A DNA stretch of 38,539 nucleotides, from contig NZ_JACIGI010000034.1 in NCBI RefSeq assembly GCF_014197795.1, forward strand, positions 1 through 38,539. The letters are read 5' to 3'. This DNA comes from Roseospira goensis. GTDB lineage: Bacteria > Pseudomonadota > Alphaproteobacteria > Rhodospirillales > Rhodospirillaceae. Under the pieces are notes generated by a model, which was not told where the DNA came from, ran no database searches, and saw only the letters and a list, made by a program, of their open reading frames with translations. The first letter of the stretch is position 1; each line of letters starts with the position of its first letter. The position numbers and the translations under genes are program-made. Positions 1 to 7,602 of the stretch are shown here, piece by piece.

Positions 1-210
1 AACGGGGCCTCCCTGGCAGTCTGTGTCGTGTCGCAACTACCAGTGTGTCAGACCGTCCCGTTGTCCGCCCCTCCCCGATTTTCCGTCATGAACCCTTTTT
101 TCACGCCCCCGGGGCAGCCGCCCCGGGCCTCTTGACCGTGGTGCGCCCGGCATGGCGCACGCAAAGAACGAACCGACCGCCGGTCGCCCCTGTGCCGGCC
201 GCAAAGACCG
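1..210. other. Left-edge stretch with no gene seen
   Basis: No convincing coding region begins here; the open frames on the minus strand run across a promoter-like AT island and into the next gene antisense, and their composition looks like shadow coding. The stretch holds a run of six T (96-101) followed by a perfect 8-bp hairpin (arms 108-115 and 120-127, loop AGCC). The T run precedes the stem on the plus strand, so this is not a normal intrinsic terminator in either direction. The 3' end of an upstream gene may lie outside the window. Confidence 0.5.
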
Positions 211-242
211 ATTGATATCGTAATATATTGATATTGTAATAT
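211..242 (+). promoter_or_regulatory. AT-rich tandem-repeat promoter island upstream of the small gene at 321
   Basis: Two head-to-tail 16-bp units (211-226 and 227-242) differ at one base and are almost pure A/T inside a ~70% GC region. Within them TTGATA (212-217) and TGTAAT (235-240) are separated by exactly 17 bp, each matching the sigma70 hexamers at five of six positions. Transcription would start near 247, about 75 bp before the ATG at 321. Because the repeats overlap the promoter hexamers, they could also be paired operator sites for a regulator; that part is inference. Confidence 0.55.
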
Positions 243-253
243 ACGATCGTTCT

Positions 254-307
254 TCCCGGTTAACGATGGATTTACCGGGACACCCCATGCTGCCGCCTTC
301 GGCAGCA
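254..307 (+). other. Two hairpins in the leader of the 321 gene
   Basis: A 7-bp inverted repeat (TCCCGGT at 254-260, ACCGGGA at 274-280; 9 of 10 bases if extended inward) is followed by a perfect 8-bp stem (288-295 with 300-307, loop CCTT). The second stem ends only 13 bases before the start codon at 321 and abuts the ribosome-binding site (GAAGG, 308-312). The two could form tandem stem-loops in the leader mRNA; the first could instead be an operator. Confidence 0.4.
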
Positions 308-320
308 GAAGGCATATCCG

Positions 321-644
321 ATGAAAACCCTCAGCAAGGAGGCGTTCCGTGCGCTCCTGCTTCGCGTCATGTTCGCGGGTCGACACTGTGATGCCGCAAC
401 CTGCCCGGCGATGCGGCGCCTGCGTCACCGCATCGTGGGGATCCCATTCGGCACCTCGAACGTAACGGTTCTGAACAGGATTGCTGACGCGTGTCGCGAG
501 GAGCACGAGCGGGTGGGGGGATGTGTCGCCCTCGCCGACCTGCTCCGGCGGTACGAGGCGCTGCATGACCAGTACATCGGGGACGACCGCACCGATGGGC
601 GCCCGGACATCAAACGCAACGGCGCGCCCCGGGCAGCCGACTGA
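321..644 (+). CDS. Small protein of unknown function
   Basis: This 107-residue, Arg- and Cys-containing soluble protein belongs to no family I recognise. It has no signal peptide or membrane segment. A basic helical first half (residues 1-40) carries two close cysteines (HCDAATC), followed by a second helical section with two further cysteines (DAC, GGC) and a polar, probably disordered tail. Start choice: ATG 321 has GAAGG eight bases upstream and lies behind a good AT-rich promoter, which is the main argument that it is expressed. The cysteine pairs could bind metal or form disulphides, but the spacing fits no finger I know. Codon use is slightly less GC3-biased than in the neighbouring operon. 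The next gene is nearly 400 bp downstream, so it is probably monocistronic. Confidence 0.55.
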   Translation: MKTLSKEAFRALLLRVMFAGRHCDAATCPAMRRLRHRIVGIPFGTSNVTVLNRIADACREEHERVGGCVALADLLRRYEALHDQYIGDDRTDGRPDIKRNGAPRAAD

Positions 645-1028
645 CGGCGCGGGGCCGGCGGCCCGATGGCGCCGTCATCAACTCTTCCATGGACTCGGCA
701 CTGCATTTCCGTTTAGCATTTCCTCCTAAGGAAGGTCTTCTGGCCCGCGCCTCATTCTAAAGAGGGCTGCCCCACGCTGAAGAGGGCTGTCCCAAGCTGA
801 AAAGGGCTACCCCAAGGACGAGGCCCAGCGCGCGCACCGCACGGCCCTGGTGGCCGTGGAGACCACCGCGAACCCGGCGCCGGACGGCGCACCTCAACGC
901 TTCCGACCCATCGGTCCCGGCAACACCCGGTCCGGCGTCGGCCCCCATCGCCGCCGGCGTCCGGGGTCGAACGGCCCCGGACGTCCCGGACACCGGAGGT
1001 TTCACCCTCGACTCAAGAGGAGCCGCCC
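645..1028. other. Intergenic stretch with a 20-bp triplicate repeat (761-820)
   Basis: There is no convincing gene in these 384 bases. Three head-to-tail 20-bp units lie at 761-780, 781-800 and 801-820; units 1 and 2 match at 18 of 20 bases, while unit 3 has diverged, mainly in its last five bases. A shared core reads GGGCTNCCCCA-like. Open frames crossing the region show no domain or biased codon pattern. The last bases carry the ribosome-binding site of the STAS gene (GAGGAG before ATG 1029). No confident promoter was found. Confidence 0.5.
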
Positions 1029-1337
1029 ATGACCACGCACGTGATCGAACGGACCGGCGACACCCTGGTGGTGCGGCTGCACCACCGCCTCACCCACCGC
1101 GCCACCGCGCAGTTCCACGAGGTGCTGGCCCGCCTGGAGAACAGCCCGGTGCGTCATTGCGACATGCATCTCGACTCCCTCGATTTCATTGATTCGCAGG
1201 GGCTCGGCCTGCTGCTGACCGCTGGCCGCATCGCCCAGGACCGCGCCATGGGGCTGCGCCTCGTCAGCCCGCGCGGCGAAGTCAAGGAGCGGCTCGAGTT
1301 CGTCCGCATGGGCGAGGTGGTCGAGATCGCCTACTGA
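1029..1337 (+). CDS. STAS-domain protein, anti-sigma-factor antagonist type
   Basis: A 102-residue single STAS domain of the SpoIIAA/RsbV type. The diagnostic loop is visible at residues 51-63 (LDFIDSQGLGLLL); Ser56 sits at the position phosphorylated in SpoIIAA and RsbV, followed by the GLG turn that contacts the partner kinase. The length is that of a stand-alone STAS protein with no extra domains. In known systems such a protein is switched by a serine kinase/anti-sigma factor and a PP2C phosphatase, controlling a stress sigma factor or another output. No kinase, phosphatase or sigma factor is adjacent, so its partner is elsewhere. Start: ATG 1029 with a strong GAGGAG six bases upstream. 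The next gene (lptD) is functionally unrelated and probably has its own promoter. Confidence 0.85.
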   Translation: MTTHVIERTGDTLVVRLHHRLTHRATAQFHEVLARLENSPVRHCDMHLDSLDFIDSQGLGLLLTAGRIAQDRAMGLRLVSPRGEVKERLEFVRMGEVVEIAY

Positions 1338-1410
1338 CCCAGCCGTCCCCGGCCGGCGTGGCGTGTCTGGCGGTGCCCGGAAACCCTGGTTCCGGCGCGG
1401 CGGATCCGCC

Positions 1411-1416
1411 TATACT
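1411..1416 (+). promoter_or_regulatory. Candidate -10 element upstream of lptD
   Basis: TATACT at 1411-1416 stands out in a GC-rich gap between the STAS gene and lptD and matches the sigma70 -10 at five of six positions. The -35 region 17-18 bp upstream (GGTTCC-like) is poor. If used, transcription would begin near 1423, about 30 bases before the GTG 1453 start; this supports 1453 over an earlier start at 1363, which would lie upstream of the promoter. Confidence 0.4.
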
Positions 1417-1452
1417 CCGCGCGTCAGGACGTGTCTGGAGGGGTGGAGCGCC

Positions 1453-4113
1453 GTGCCGCGTGTCGACTGGGGAAGGCCGAGGCCGGCGGCGCCGGCGCGC
1501 ATCGCGGCATGGATCCTTGTCGGAGCGGCGGCCGCGGGAGCGGCGGACCCGGCCTGGGCGCTGAGCGCACGGGACCTCGCCGGACCCGGCCAGGGCTTCC
1601 GCGACGTCGATCTCCGCGCGGACCCCAGAAGCGGCGCCGGGTCCGGCGCCGGCTCCGGCGCCGGCTCCGGCGCCGGCTCCGGCGGCGTGCTCGGCGGCCT
1701 GTCGCCCCCCCGGGATGCCGTGCCCGAGGTGCGCCTCAGTCCCGTCCCCGAGACCCTCGCGCCGGCCGGACGCAGCGGCCTTCCGGCGACGCCGCGCGTC
1801 TCCACGCCGGCGCGGATGGCGGTGCCGACGCCCCGGCTGCGCCCGGTGCCCGACACGCTGGCCCCGGCGTTGCCCGCCTCGTCACCCGCCTCGTCACCCG
1901 CCTCGTCACCCGCCGGGCCGCCGCCGGCACGACCGGTCGCCGCCGATGCGCCGGCGGAGCCGCCGCCACCGGCCTCCCCCGCGACGACGCCCGCCCCCCA
2001 AGACGCCGAGCGGGCCGCGCCAACCCTCATCCGCGCCGACGAACTGCGCTACGAGCGCGACCTTGGACTGTACAGCGCGCGCGGCAACGTTGAGCTGACC
2101 AACGGCCCGCGCGTGGTCCTGGCCGACATGGTGGCCTACAACGAGCGCACCGATACCCTCACCGCCAACGGAAACGTGCGGGTCGTCGAAGCCGACGGCA
2201 CCACCTATTTCGCGAATTACGTGGAGCTGTCGGCCGACTTCAAGGACGGCTTTGTGCGCGACATGTCGGTGCTGCTGGCGGACCGCTCGCGGATCGCCGC
2301 CGTCTACGCCACCCGCACCGAAGGCGAGCGCAAGGACTTCTGGAAGGGCGTCTACACCCCCTGCGACACCTGCCCGACCAGCGAGGGGTCGCCCTGGCCC
2401 ACCGTGAGCGGCAACCGCGAGGGCACCCGCGAGCGCATGCGCCCGCTGTGGCAGATCCGCGCCGCGCACGTCACCCATGACGAGGTGGCGCGCGACATCA
2501 TCTACCGCGACGCCACCCTGGAGGTGTTCGGCATCCCGGTCGCCTACACCCCGTACCTGTCGCAGCCCGACCCCACCGTCTACCGACGCAGCGGTCTGCT
2601 GTCGCCGATCTTCGGCGCCGACGACCGCATGGGGTTTTGGACCGAGGTTCCCTATTACGCCATCCTCAACGACCAGCAGGACGCCACGCTGGCGGTGCGG
2701 GGCATGAGCGACGAGGGCTGGCTGCTGCACCCCGAGTACCGGGTGCGCTTCGCCGAGGGCGAACTGTTCTTTAACGGCAGCCTGACCGACGACGGCGAGG
2801 AGGGCCTGTCCGGCCACCTCGACAGCCGGGGGCGCTGGCACATCAACGACGTCTGGCGCGCCGGCTTCGACAGCGAGCTGTCCGCGTTCGACGGCTATCG
2901 CGACCGCTACGGCTTCCCGCGCCCGACCTGGCTGACCAACCGCGGCTACGTCGAGGCGTTCGCCGACCGCAGCTATGCCGCCCTCGAAGGCTTCGCTTAC
3001 GACGACACCCGGGTCGATCGCGACGACGACGAAAACCCCCTCGTGCTGCCGCTGATGACCTATGCCTACGAGAGCGCGCCCGGGGTCCTGGGCGGCGGCC
3101 GGGCACTGCTCGACGCCAGTGTGCAGGGCATCCATCGCGCCGACGGCGCCAGCGGCACGCGCGTGTCCGGCTCCGTGGGCTGGACCCGGCCCGGCGCCAC
3201 GTCGTGGGGCCTGGCCTACGACCTGGAGGCGCGCCTCAACACCGACCTGTACTGGGTCGAGGACGCCAACCAGGTCGCCGGCGATCCCGACTCCGGCTTC
3301 GACGGCACCGTGGCCCGGGCCTATCCCTCGGCCCGCGCCCGGTTGCGCTACCCCATGGTGCGCGTGGGGGCCGGGCACCGTCAGGTGCTGGAGCCGCTGG
3401 TCACGGTGGCGATGACCCCGCCCGACCTGAACACCAAGCGCATTCCCAACGAGGACAGCCTGGACCCACGCCTGGACCACACCACCCTGTTCACCGGCGA
3501 TCGCACGGCCGGCCGCGACCGCGTCGACGACGGCGTCTCGGTGAACTACGGCCTGCGCTGGAGCTACCTCGACGACGGCGGCGGCAGCGTCAGCGCCCAG
3601 TTCGGCCAGGCCTGGCGGGCCTTCGACAGCGACTTCTTCCCGTCGCGGACCGGCTACGGCGACGGCCTGTCGGACTATGTCGGCAGCCTCGACATCCGGC
3701 CCACGGACACGCTCGATCTGTTCTACCGCTTCCGCCTGGACCGCGACGACCTGTCGCCCAACACCACCGTCCTCGGCTTCCGGGCCGGCACGGCGGCCCT
3801 CAACGTGGGCGGAACCTACGTGAGCACGGCGGACCGCGAGGGAGACGGCGACGACGACCTGCCGCGCCGCGAGGAAATCGTCGCCTCCGTCGGGACCGCC
3901 TTCAGCCGGTACTGGAACGCCTATGCCGGCGGGCGCTACAACCTGGCCGACGACCGCGCCGTCGACCTCTGGGGCGGGCTCACCTACGAGGACGAGTGCC
4001 TGATCCTCGCCCTTGATTACACGAGCAGCTACAACGAGGTGAACGGCGAGGACCGCGGCGACAGCGTGGTCCTGCGCATCACCTTGAAAACGCTGGGCGA
4101 ACTCAGTTTCTAG
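1453..4113 (+). CDS. lptD: LPS-assembly protein LptD
   Basis: LptD is the outer-membrane beta-barrel that, with the lipoprotein LptE, inserts lipopolysaccharide into the outer leaflet. From GTG 1453 the product is 886 residues: a signal peptide (hydrophobic stretch ending ADPAWA, about residue 36), a long Gly/Ser/Pro/Ala-rich linker to about residue 188, an OstA-type beta-jellyroll (about 190-290) and a C-terminal barrel (about 320-886). A CxxC pair (Cys304, Cys307) at the jellyroll-barrel junction and a lone Cys849 in the last strands match the disulphide layout expected of LptD, with one C-terminal cysteine instead of two. GTG 1453 is preferred because GGAGGGGTGGAG (1437-1448) precedes it; an in-frame GTG at 1363 would bury the signal peptide behind 30 extra residues. 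It heads the operon lptD-surA-pdxA-rsmA. The linker's tandem repeats are unusual. Confidence 0.93.
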   Translation: MPRVDWGRPRPAAPARIAAWILVGAAAAGAADPAWALSARDLAGPGQGFRDVDLRADPRSGAGSGAGSGAGSGAGSGGVLGGLSPPRDAVPEVRLSPVPETLAPAGRSGLPATPRVSTPARMAVPTPRLRPVPDTLAPALPASSPASSPASSPAGPPPARPVAADAPAEPPPPASPATTPAPQDAERAAPTLIRADELRYERDLGLYSARGNVELTNGPRVVLADMVAYNERTDTLTANGNVRVVEADGTTYFANYVELSADFKDGFVRDMSVLLADRSRIAAVYATRTEGERKDFWKGVYTPCDTCPTSEGSPWPTVSGNREGTRERMRPLWQIRAAHVTHDEVARDIIYRDATLEVFGIPVAYTPYLSQPDPTVYRRSGLLSPIFGADDRMGFWTEVPYYAILNDQQDATLAVRGMSDEGWLLHPEYRVRFAEGELFFNGSLTDDGEEGLSGHLDSRGRWHINDVWRAGFDSELSAFDGYRDRYGFPRPTWLTNRGYVEAFADRSYAALEGFAYDDTRVDRDDDENPLVLPLMTYAYESAPGVLGGGRALLDASVQGIHRADGASGTRVSGSVGWTRPGATSWGLAYDLEARLNTDLYWVEDANQVAGDPDSGFDGTVARAYPSARARLRYPMVRVGAGHRQVLEPLVTVAMTPPDLNTKRIPNEDSLDPRLDHTTLFTGDRTAGRDRVDDGVSVNYGLRWSYLDDGGGSVSAQFGQAWRAFDSDFFPSRTGYGDGLSDYVGSLDIRPTDTLDLFYRFRLDRDDLSPNTTVLGFRAGTAALNVGGTYVSTADREGDGDDDLPRREEIVASVGTAFSRYWNAYAGGRYNLADDRAVDLWGGLTYEDECLILALDYTSSYNEVNGEDRGDSVVLRITLKTLGELSF
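1633..1680 (+). repeat. 12-bp tandem repeat in lptD (Gly-Ala-Gly-Ser linker)
   Basis: Four 12-bp units, nearly perfect, encode consecutive Gly-Ala-Gly-Ser blocks just after the LptD signal peptide. The unit length is a multiple of three, so gain or loss of units keeps the reading frame and changes only linker length. Confidence 0.85.
1876..1911 (+). repeat. 12-bp tandem repeat in lptD (Ala-Ser-Ser-Pro linker)
   Basis: Three perfect copies of GCCTCGTCACCC encode Ala-Ser-Ser-Pro blocks in the disordered segment before the jellyroll domain. Like the upstream repeat it is frame-preserving. Confidence 0.85.
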
Positions 4114-4130
4114 GTCGAGGAGGAGGATCC

Positions 4131-5522
4131 ATGCGCCTGTCCGCGGACCCGCGCCATGCCGCGCCCCATGCTGCGCCCCATGCCGCGACCGCCGTCCGGG
4201 GCCGGGGCGACCGCCGGCCGGCGGCGCCGCCCCGGAAGCGCCGCGCCCGCCTCGCCCTGGCCGCGCTGCTGCCCCTGCTCGCCCTGGCCATGGCCCTGCC
4301 CCCCACGGCGGGGATGGCCCAGCAGCGCGAGGCGGACATGGTGCTGCGCATCGCGGCGGTGGTGAACGACGACATCATCTCGGTCTACGACGTCGAAGCC
4401 CGCACCGACCTGCTGGTGGCCTCATCGGGCATGCCGGACACGGCGGACATGCGCGGCCGCATCCGCGACCAGGTGCTGCGCGCGCTGATCGACGAGACGC
4501 TGAAGCTTCAGGAGGCGGAACGCCTGGGACAGTCGGTGAGCGACGAGAACATGGCCGAGGCCATCCGGCAGGTGGAACAGCAGAACGGCATCCCGCCGGG
4601 CGGATTCGAAGCCTTCATCGAGACCAGCGGGGTCGACCGCGGCACCGCCATGCGCCAGATCCGCGCAGAAGTGGCGTGGGTCAAGGCCGTGCAGGCCCTG
4701 TTCCGCGAGCGGATCACCATCAGCGACGAGCAGGTCGACATCGTCATGGACCGGCTGAAGGCCGCGCAGGGCAAGCCCGAGCACTTGGTGCGAGAGATTT
4801 ACTTGCCGGTCGACAATCCGGCGGACGAGGCCCGGGTGCGGGAGAACGCCGCGCGGTTGGTCAGTCAGATCCGCGACGGCGCCGGCTTCGCCCCCCTGGC
4901 CCGCCAGTTCTCGCAAAGCCCGTCGGCGGCCAACGGCGGCAGCCTGGGCTGGGTGCGCCAGGGCGAGCTGGACACCACCCTGGAACAGGCCCTGCTCGAC
5001 ATGCGGCCGGGGACGGTATCCGACCCCATCCGCACCGTCGGCGGGTTCCATATCCTCGCCCTGGCGGACCGCCGCCGTACCGCCGTCCCCGACCCGGACA
5101 ACGCCCGCCTCACCCTCAGCCAACTCGCCATGCCGGCGCGGGGACCGAACGCGCTGTCGGCGGGGACGCGGGAGGAGATCAAGACCGTGGTGCGGGAGAC
5201 CGTCGAGACCTGCGACGACCTCAACGCCCTGGCGGAGGAGATGGAGGTGCCGAACTCCGGACCGGTCGGAACCGTCCCCGTGGCGCGTCTCGACGGGCCG
5301 ATGCGCGACATCCTGACGGGGCTGGGCGAGAACGAGGCCTCCGATCCGATCCGCACCCCGGGGGGCGAACTGATCGTGATGGTCTGCTCGCGCGAGGTGC
5401 CCGGCGGCATGCCGACCGCCGAGGCGGTGCGCCAGCGGCTGTTCGAGGAGCGCCTGGACACGCTGGCCAATCGCCACCTGCGCACACTGCGCCAACAGGC
5501 CCTGATCGACGTCCGCATCTGA
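4131..5522 (+). CDS. surA: Periplasmic chaperone / peptidyl-prolyl isomerase SurA
   Basis: SurA escorts unfolded outer-membrane proteins across the periplasm. The 463-residue product has a long basic leader (His-Ala-Ala-Pro repeats, then Arg-rich), a hydrophobic signal core (about residues 42-60) ending near GMAQQ, a SurA N-terminal chaperone region (about 65-200) and a parvulin-type PPIase domain (about 218-317) with the typical FSQSPSAANGGSLGWV and GGFHI blocks. A second, degenerate parvulin-like segment follows (about 322-425). The ATG at 4131 has GAGGAGGAGGA directly upstream; the basic leader is longer than normal for a signal peptide, so a later start is conceivable. It lies 17 bp after lptD, whose product is a known SurA client, which supports the assignment. 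Confidence 0.9.
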   Translation: MRLSADPRHAAPHAAPHAATAVRGRGDRRPAAPPRKRRARLALAALLPLLALAMALPPTAGMAQQREADMVLRIAAVVNDDIISVYDVEARTDLLVASSGMPDTADMRGRIRDQVLRALIDETLKLQEAERLGQSVSDENMAEAIRQVEQQNGIPPGGFEAFIETSGVDRGTAMRQIRAEVAWVKAVQALFRERITISDEQVDIVMDRLKAAQGKPEHLVREIYLPVDNPADEARVRENAARLVSQIRDGAGFAPLARQFSQSPSAANGGSLGWVRQGELDTTLEQALLDMRPGTVSDPIRTVGGFHILALADRRRTAVPDPDNARLTLSQLAMPARGPNALSAGTREEIKTVVRETVETCDDLNALAEEMEVPNSGPVGTVPVARLDGPMRDILTGLGENEASDPIRTPGGELIVMVCSREVPGGMPTAEAVRQRLFEERLDTLANRHLRTLRQQALIDVRI

Positions 5523-5543
5523 GCCCACCGAAGGCCACCGCCC

Positions 5544-6605
5544 ATGCCCGACCCCGTCGCCCCTCGCGGTGCCCGCCCGACCGCGCCACTGGCCCTGACG
5601 ATGGGCGAGCCCGCCGGAATCGGCGGCGAACTGGCCCTGCTGGCCTGGCAGGCGCGGACCGAGCGGGACGTTCCGCCGTTCCTGGTGCTCGACGACGCCG
5701 ACCGGCTGGCGGCGCTGGCGGCCGCCCTGGGCTGGACGGTGCCGGTGCGCCGGATCGCCACGCCGGCCGAGGCGGCCGCCGTGTTCCCCGCCGCGGTGCC
5801 GGTCCTGCACCGGCCCTTGCCGGTCGCCGTGCGACCGGGCCAGCCCGACACCGGCACCGCCGGCGCGGTCCGGGATGCCATCGCGGAGGCGGTCCGGCTC
5901 GCCTCCGATGGCGATGCCGCCGCCGTGGTGACCAACCCGATCAACAAGGACGTGCTGCAGCAGGCCGGTTTCCCCTTCCCGGGCCACACCGAGTACCTGG
6001 CCGACCTGGCCGGCCCCGGCACGCCGGCCGTCATGATGCTGGCCTGCCCGGCGCTGCGGGTCGTCCCGGTCACCATTCACGTGCCGCTGGCCCGGGTGCC
6101 GGCGCTGCTGACCACCGAGAGCATCGTTCAGGCCGGGCGCGTCACCGCACGGGCGCTCGCGCGCGACTTCGGCATCGCCGCCCCCCGGCTGGCGGTGGCG
6201 GGCCTGAACCCGCACGCGGGTGAGCGCGGCCGCATGGGCGACGAGGAAGCCCGCCTCATCCAGCCGGCGGTGGACGCCCTGCGCGCCGAGGGCCTGACCG
6301 TGTTCGATCCCGCGCCGGCCGACACCCTGTTTCACGACGCGGCCCGGGCGCGCTATGACGCGGTCCTGTGCATGTACCATGATCAGGCGCTGATCCCGCT
6401 GAAGACCCTGGACTTCGCCGGCGGGGTCAACGTCACCCTGGGGCTGCCGTTCGTGCGCACCTCGCCCGACCACGGCACCGCGTTCGACATCGCCGGTCAG
6501 GGCCGCGCCGATCCCACCAGCCTGATCGCAGCGCTGGGCATGGCCGCGGACATGGCGGCGCGGCGGGCCGCCTCGGCCTTGGCTCCGGATGCGGCCCGGC
6601 CATGA
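5544..6605 (+). CDS. pdxA: 4-hydroxythreonine-4-phosphate dehydrogenase PdxA
   Basis: PdxA oxidises 4-phosphohydroxy-L-threonine with NAD in the DXP-dependent route to pyridoxal phosphate. The 353-residue length is typical. Family blocks are visible in order: MGEPAGIG (residues 20-27), TNPINKDVL (about 130), PGHTEYLADL with a metal-ligand His, GLNPHAGERGRMG (about 216), the metal-binding MYHDQALIPLK (about 276) and the C-terminal TSPDHGTAFDIAG block. It follows surA by 21 bp and overlaps rsmA by four bases (ATGA), so translation of the two is probably coupled. This gene order is the classic proteobacterial one and adds weight to all four calls. Confidence 0.95.
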   Translation: MPDPVAPRGARPTAPLALTMGEPAGIGGELALLAWQARTERDVPPFLVLDDADRLAALAAALGWTVPVRRIATPAEAAAVFPAAVPVLHRPLPVAVRPGQPDTGTAGAVRDAIAEAVRLASDGDAAAVVTNPINKDVLQQAGFPFPGHTEYLADLAGPGTPAVMMLACPALRVVPVTIHVPLARVPALLTTESIVQAGRVTARALARDFGIAAPRLAVAGLNPHAGERGRMGDEEARLIQPAVDALRAEGLTVFDPAPADTLFHDAARARYDAVLCMYHDQALIPLKTLDFAGGVNVTLGLPFVRTSPDHGTAFDIAGQGRADPTSLIAALGMAADMAARRAASALAPDAARP

Positions 6606-7459
6606 CCGACGCCCCGCCCGACACCGCCCCGGCCCCCGGCCCCGACCTGCCGCCGCTGCGCGAGGTCATCGCCCGCCACGGCCTGGACGCCCGCAAGGCG
6701 CTGGGCCAGCACTTCCTGCTCGATCTCAACCTGACCCGTCGCATCGCCCGCGCCGCCGGCGACCTGACCGCCGGGACGGTGATCGAGGTCGGCCCCGGGC
6801 CGGGCGGCCTGACCCGGGCGCTGCTGGAACAGGGCGGGCACGTGGTCGCCATCGAGAAGGACAGCCGCTGCATCGCCGCGCTGGAGGAGCTGGGCGCGGC
6901 CTTTCCGGGCCGTCTGACGCTGGTGGAGGGCGACGCGCTGGAGCAGGACATGGCGAAGCTGGGGCCGCGCCCGCGCCGCATCGTCTCCAACCTGCCCTAC
7001 AACATCTCGACCGCGCTGCTGATCCGGTGGCTGCACGGCATCGGCGACCTGGACGGGCTGGTGCTGATGTTCCAGAAGGAGGTGGCCGACCGGCTGTGGG
7101 CGCGCCCCGGCCTGCGGGGCTACAGCCGGCTGTCGGTCATCACGCAGTGGCTGTGCGAGGTCAAGCCCCTGTTCGACGTCAACCCGCGCGCCTTCACCCC
7201 GCCGCCCAAGGTGACCTCCGCCGTGGTGCGCCTGACGCCCCGGCCGACACCGCTGGCCGACGTGCCGATCGCGGCGGTGGAGCGGGTGACGGCGACCCTG
7301 TTCGGCCAGCGCCGCAAGATGGTGCGGGTCCCGCTCAAGGCCCTGGGGGACCCGGAGGCGATCTGCACGGCCTGCGGCATCGACCCGACCCATCGGGCGG
7401 AGCAGCTTCCGGTCGAGGCCATCCTGCGGGTGGCGCGGCACATGGCGACGGCCGGCTGA
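6602..7459 (+). CDS. rsmA: 16S rRNA dimethyladenosine transferase RsmA (KsgA)
   Basis: RsmA dimethylates two adjacent adenines in helix 45 of 16S rRNA late in small-subunit assembly; its loss gives kasugamycin resistance. The 285-residue product shows KALGQHFLLD near residue 34, the S-adenosylmethionine-binding EVGPGPGGLT (about 62-71), the acidic IEKD motif and the catalytic NLPYNIS block (about 130). A C-terminal helical region carries FGQRRKMVR. The ATG lies inside the stop of pdxA (ATGA overlap), the last junction of the lptD operon. Downstream the operon converges on gmk across 143 bp containing a strong stem-loop. Confidence 0.95.
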   Translation: MTDAPPDTAPAPGPDLPPLREVIARHGLDARKALGQHFLLDLNLTRRIARAAGDLTAGTVIEVGPGPGGLTRALLEQGGHVVAIEKDSRCIAALEELGAAFPGRLTLVEGDALEQDMAKLGPRPRRIVSNLPYNISTALLIRWLHGIGDLDGLVLMFQKEVADRLWARPGLRGYSRLSVITQWLCEVKPLFDVNPRAFTPPPKVTSAVVRLTPRPTPLADVPIAAVERVTATLFGQRRKMVRVPLKALGDPEAICTACGIDPTHRAEQLPVEAILRVARHMATAG

Positions 7460-7500
7460 CGCCGGCGTCCGAGCGGGGGCGCGAGAGTCCTTTCCATCTC

Positions 7501-7524
7501 GGCCCCACGCTCCTGCGTGGGACC
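7501..7524. terminator. Stem-loop between convergent rsmA and gmk
   Basis: A 7-bp perfect stem (CCCACGC 7504-7510 with GCGTGGG 7515-7521, loop TCCT), extended by two G-C pairs after one mismatch, lies midway between the two convergent 3' ends. No T tract follows on either strand, so it is at best a bidirectional, Rho-assisted or mRNA-stabilising hairpin. The CCCACGC-loop-GCGTGGG form resembles extragenic palindromes common in proteobacterial genomes. Confidence 0.45.
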
Positions 7525-7602
7525 GCCCGCACCTCACGCGCCCACGCCGCGGCGGGGGCGCGAACCCGGACGATGGCCGGTACCGGTCCAGACCGCCCGG
7601 GA

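Noticed and set aside
108-127. Hairpin with nearby T run as intrinsic terminator
   Set aside because: The T run precedes the stem on the plus strand, and the minus strand has A's after the stem, so neither direction fits.
48-566. 172-codon minus-strand frame at the left edge
   Set aside because: It crosses the AT-rich promoter island and is antisense to the better supported gene at 321; no domain or clear ribosome-binding site.
757-1005. 82-codon minus-strand frame upstream of the STAS gene
   Set aside because: It spans the triplicate repeat, shows no domain, and lacks a ribosome-binding site; the region is treated as intergenic.
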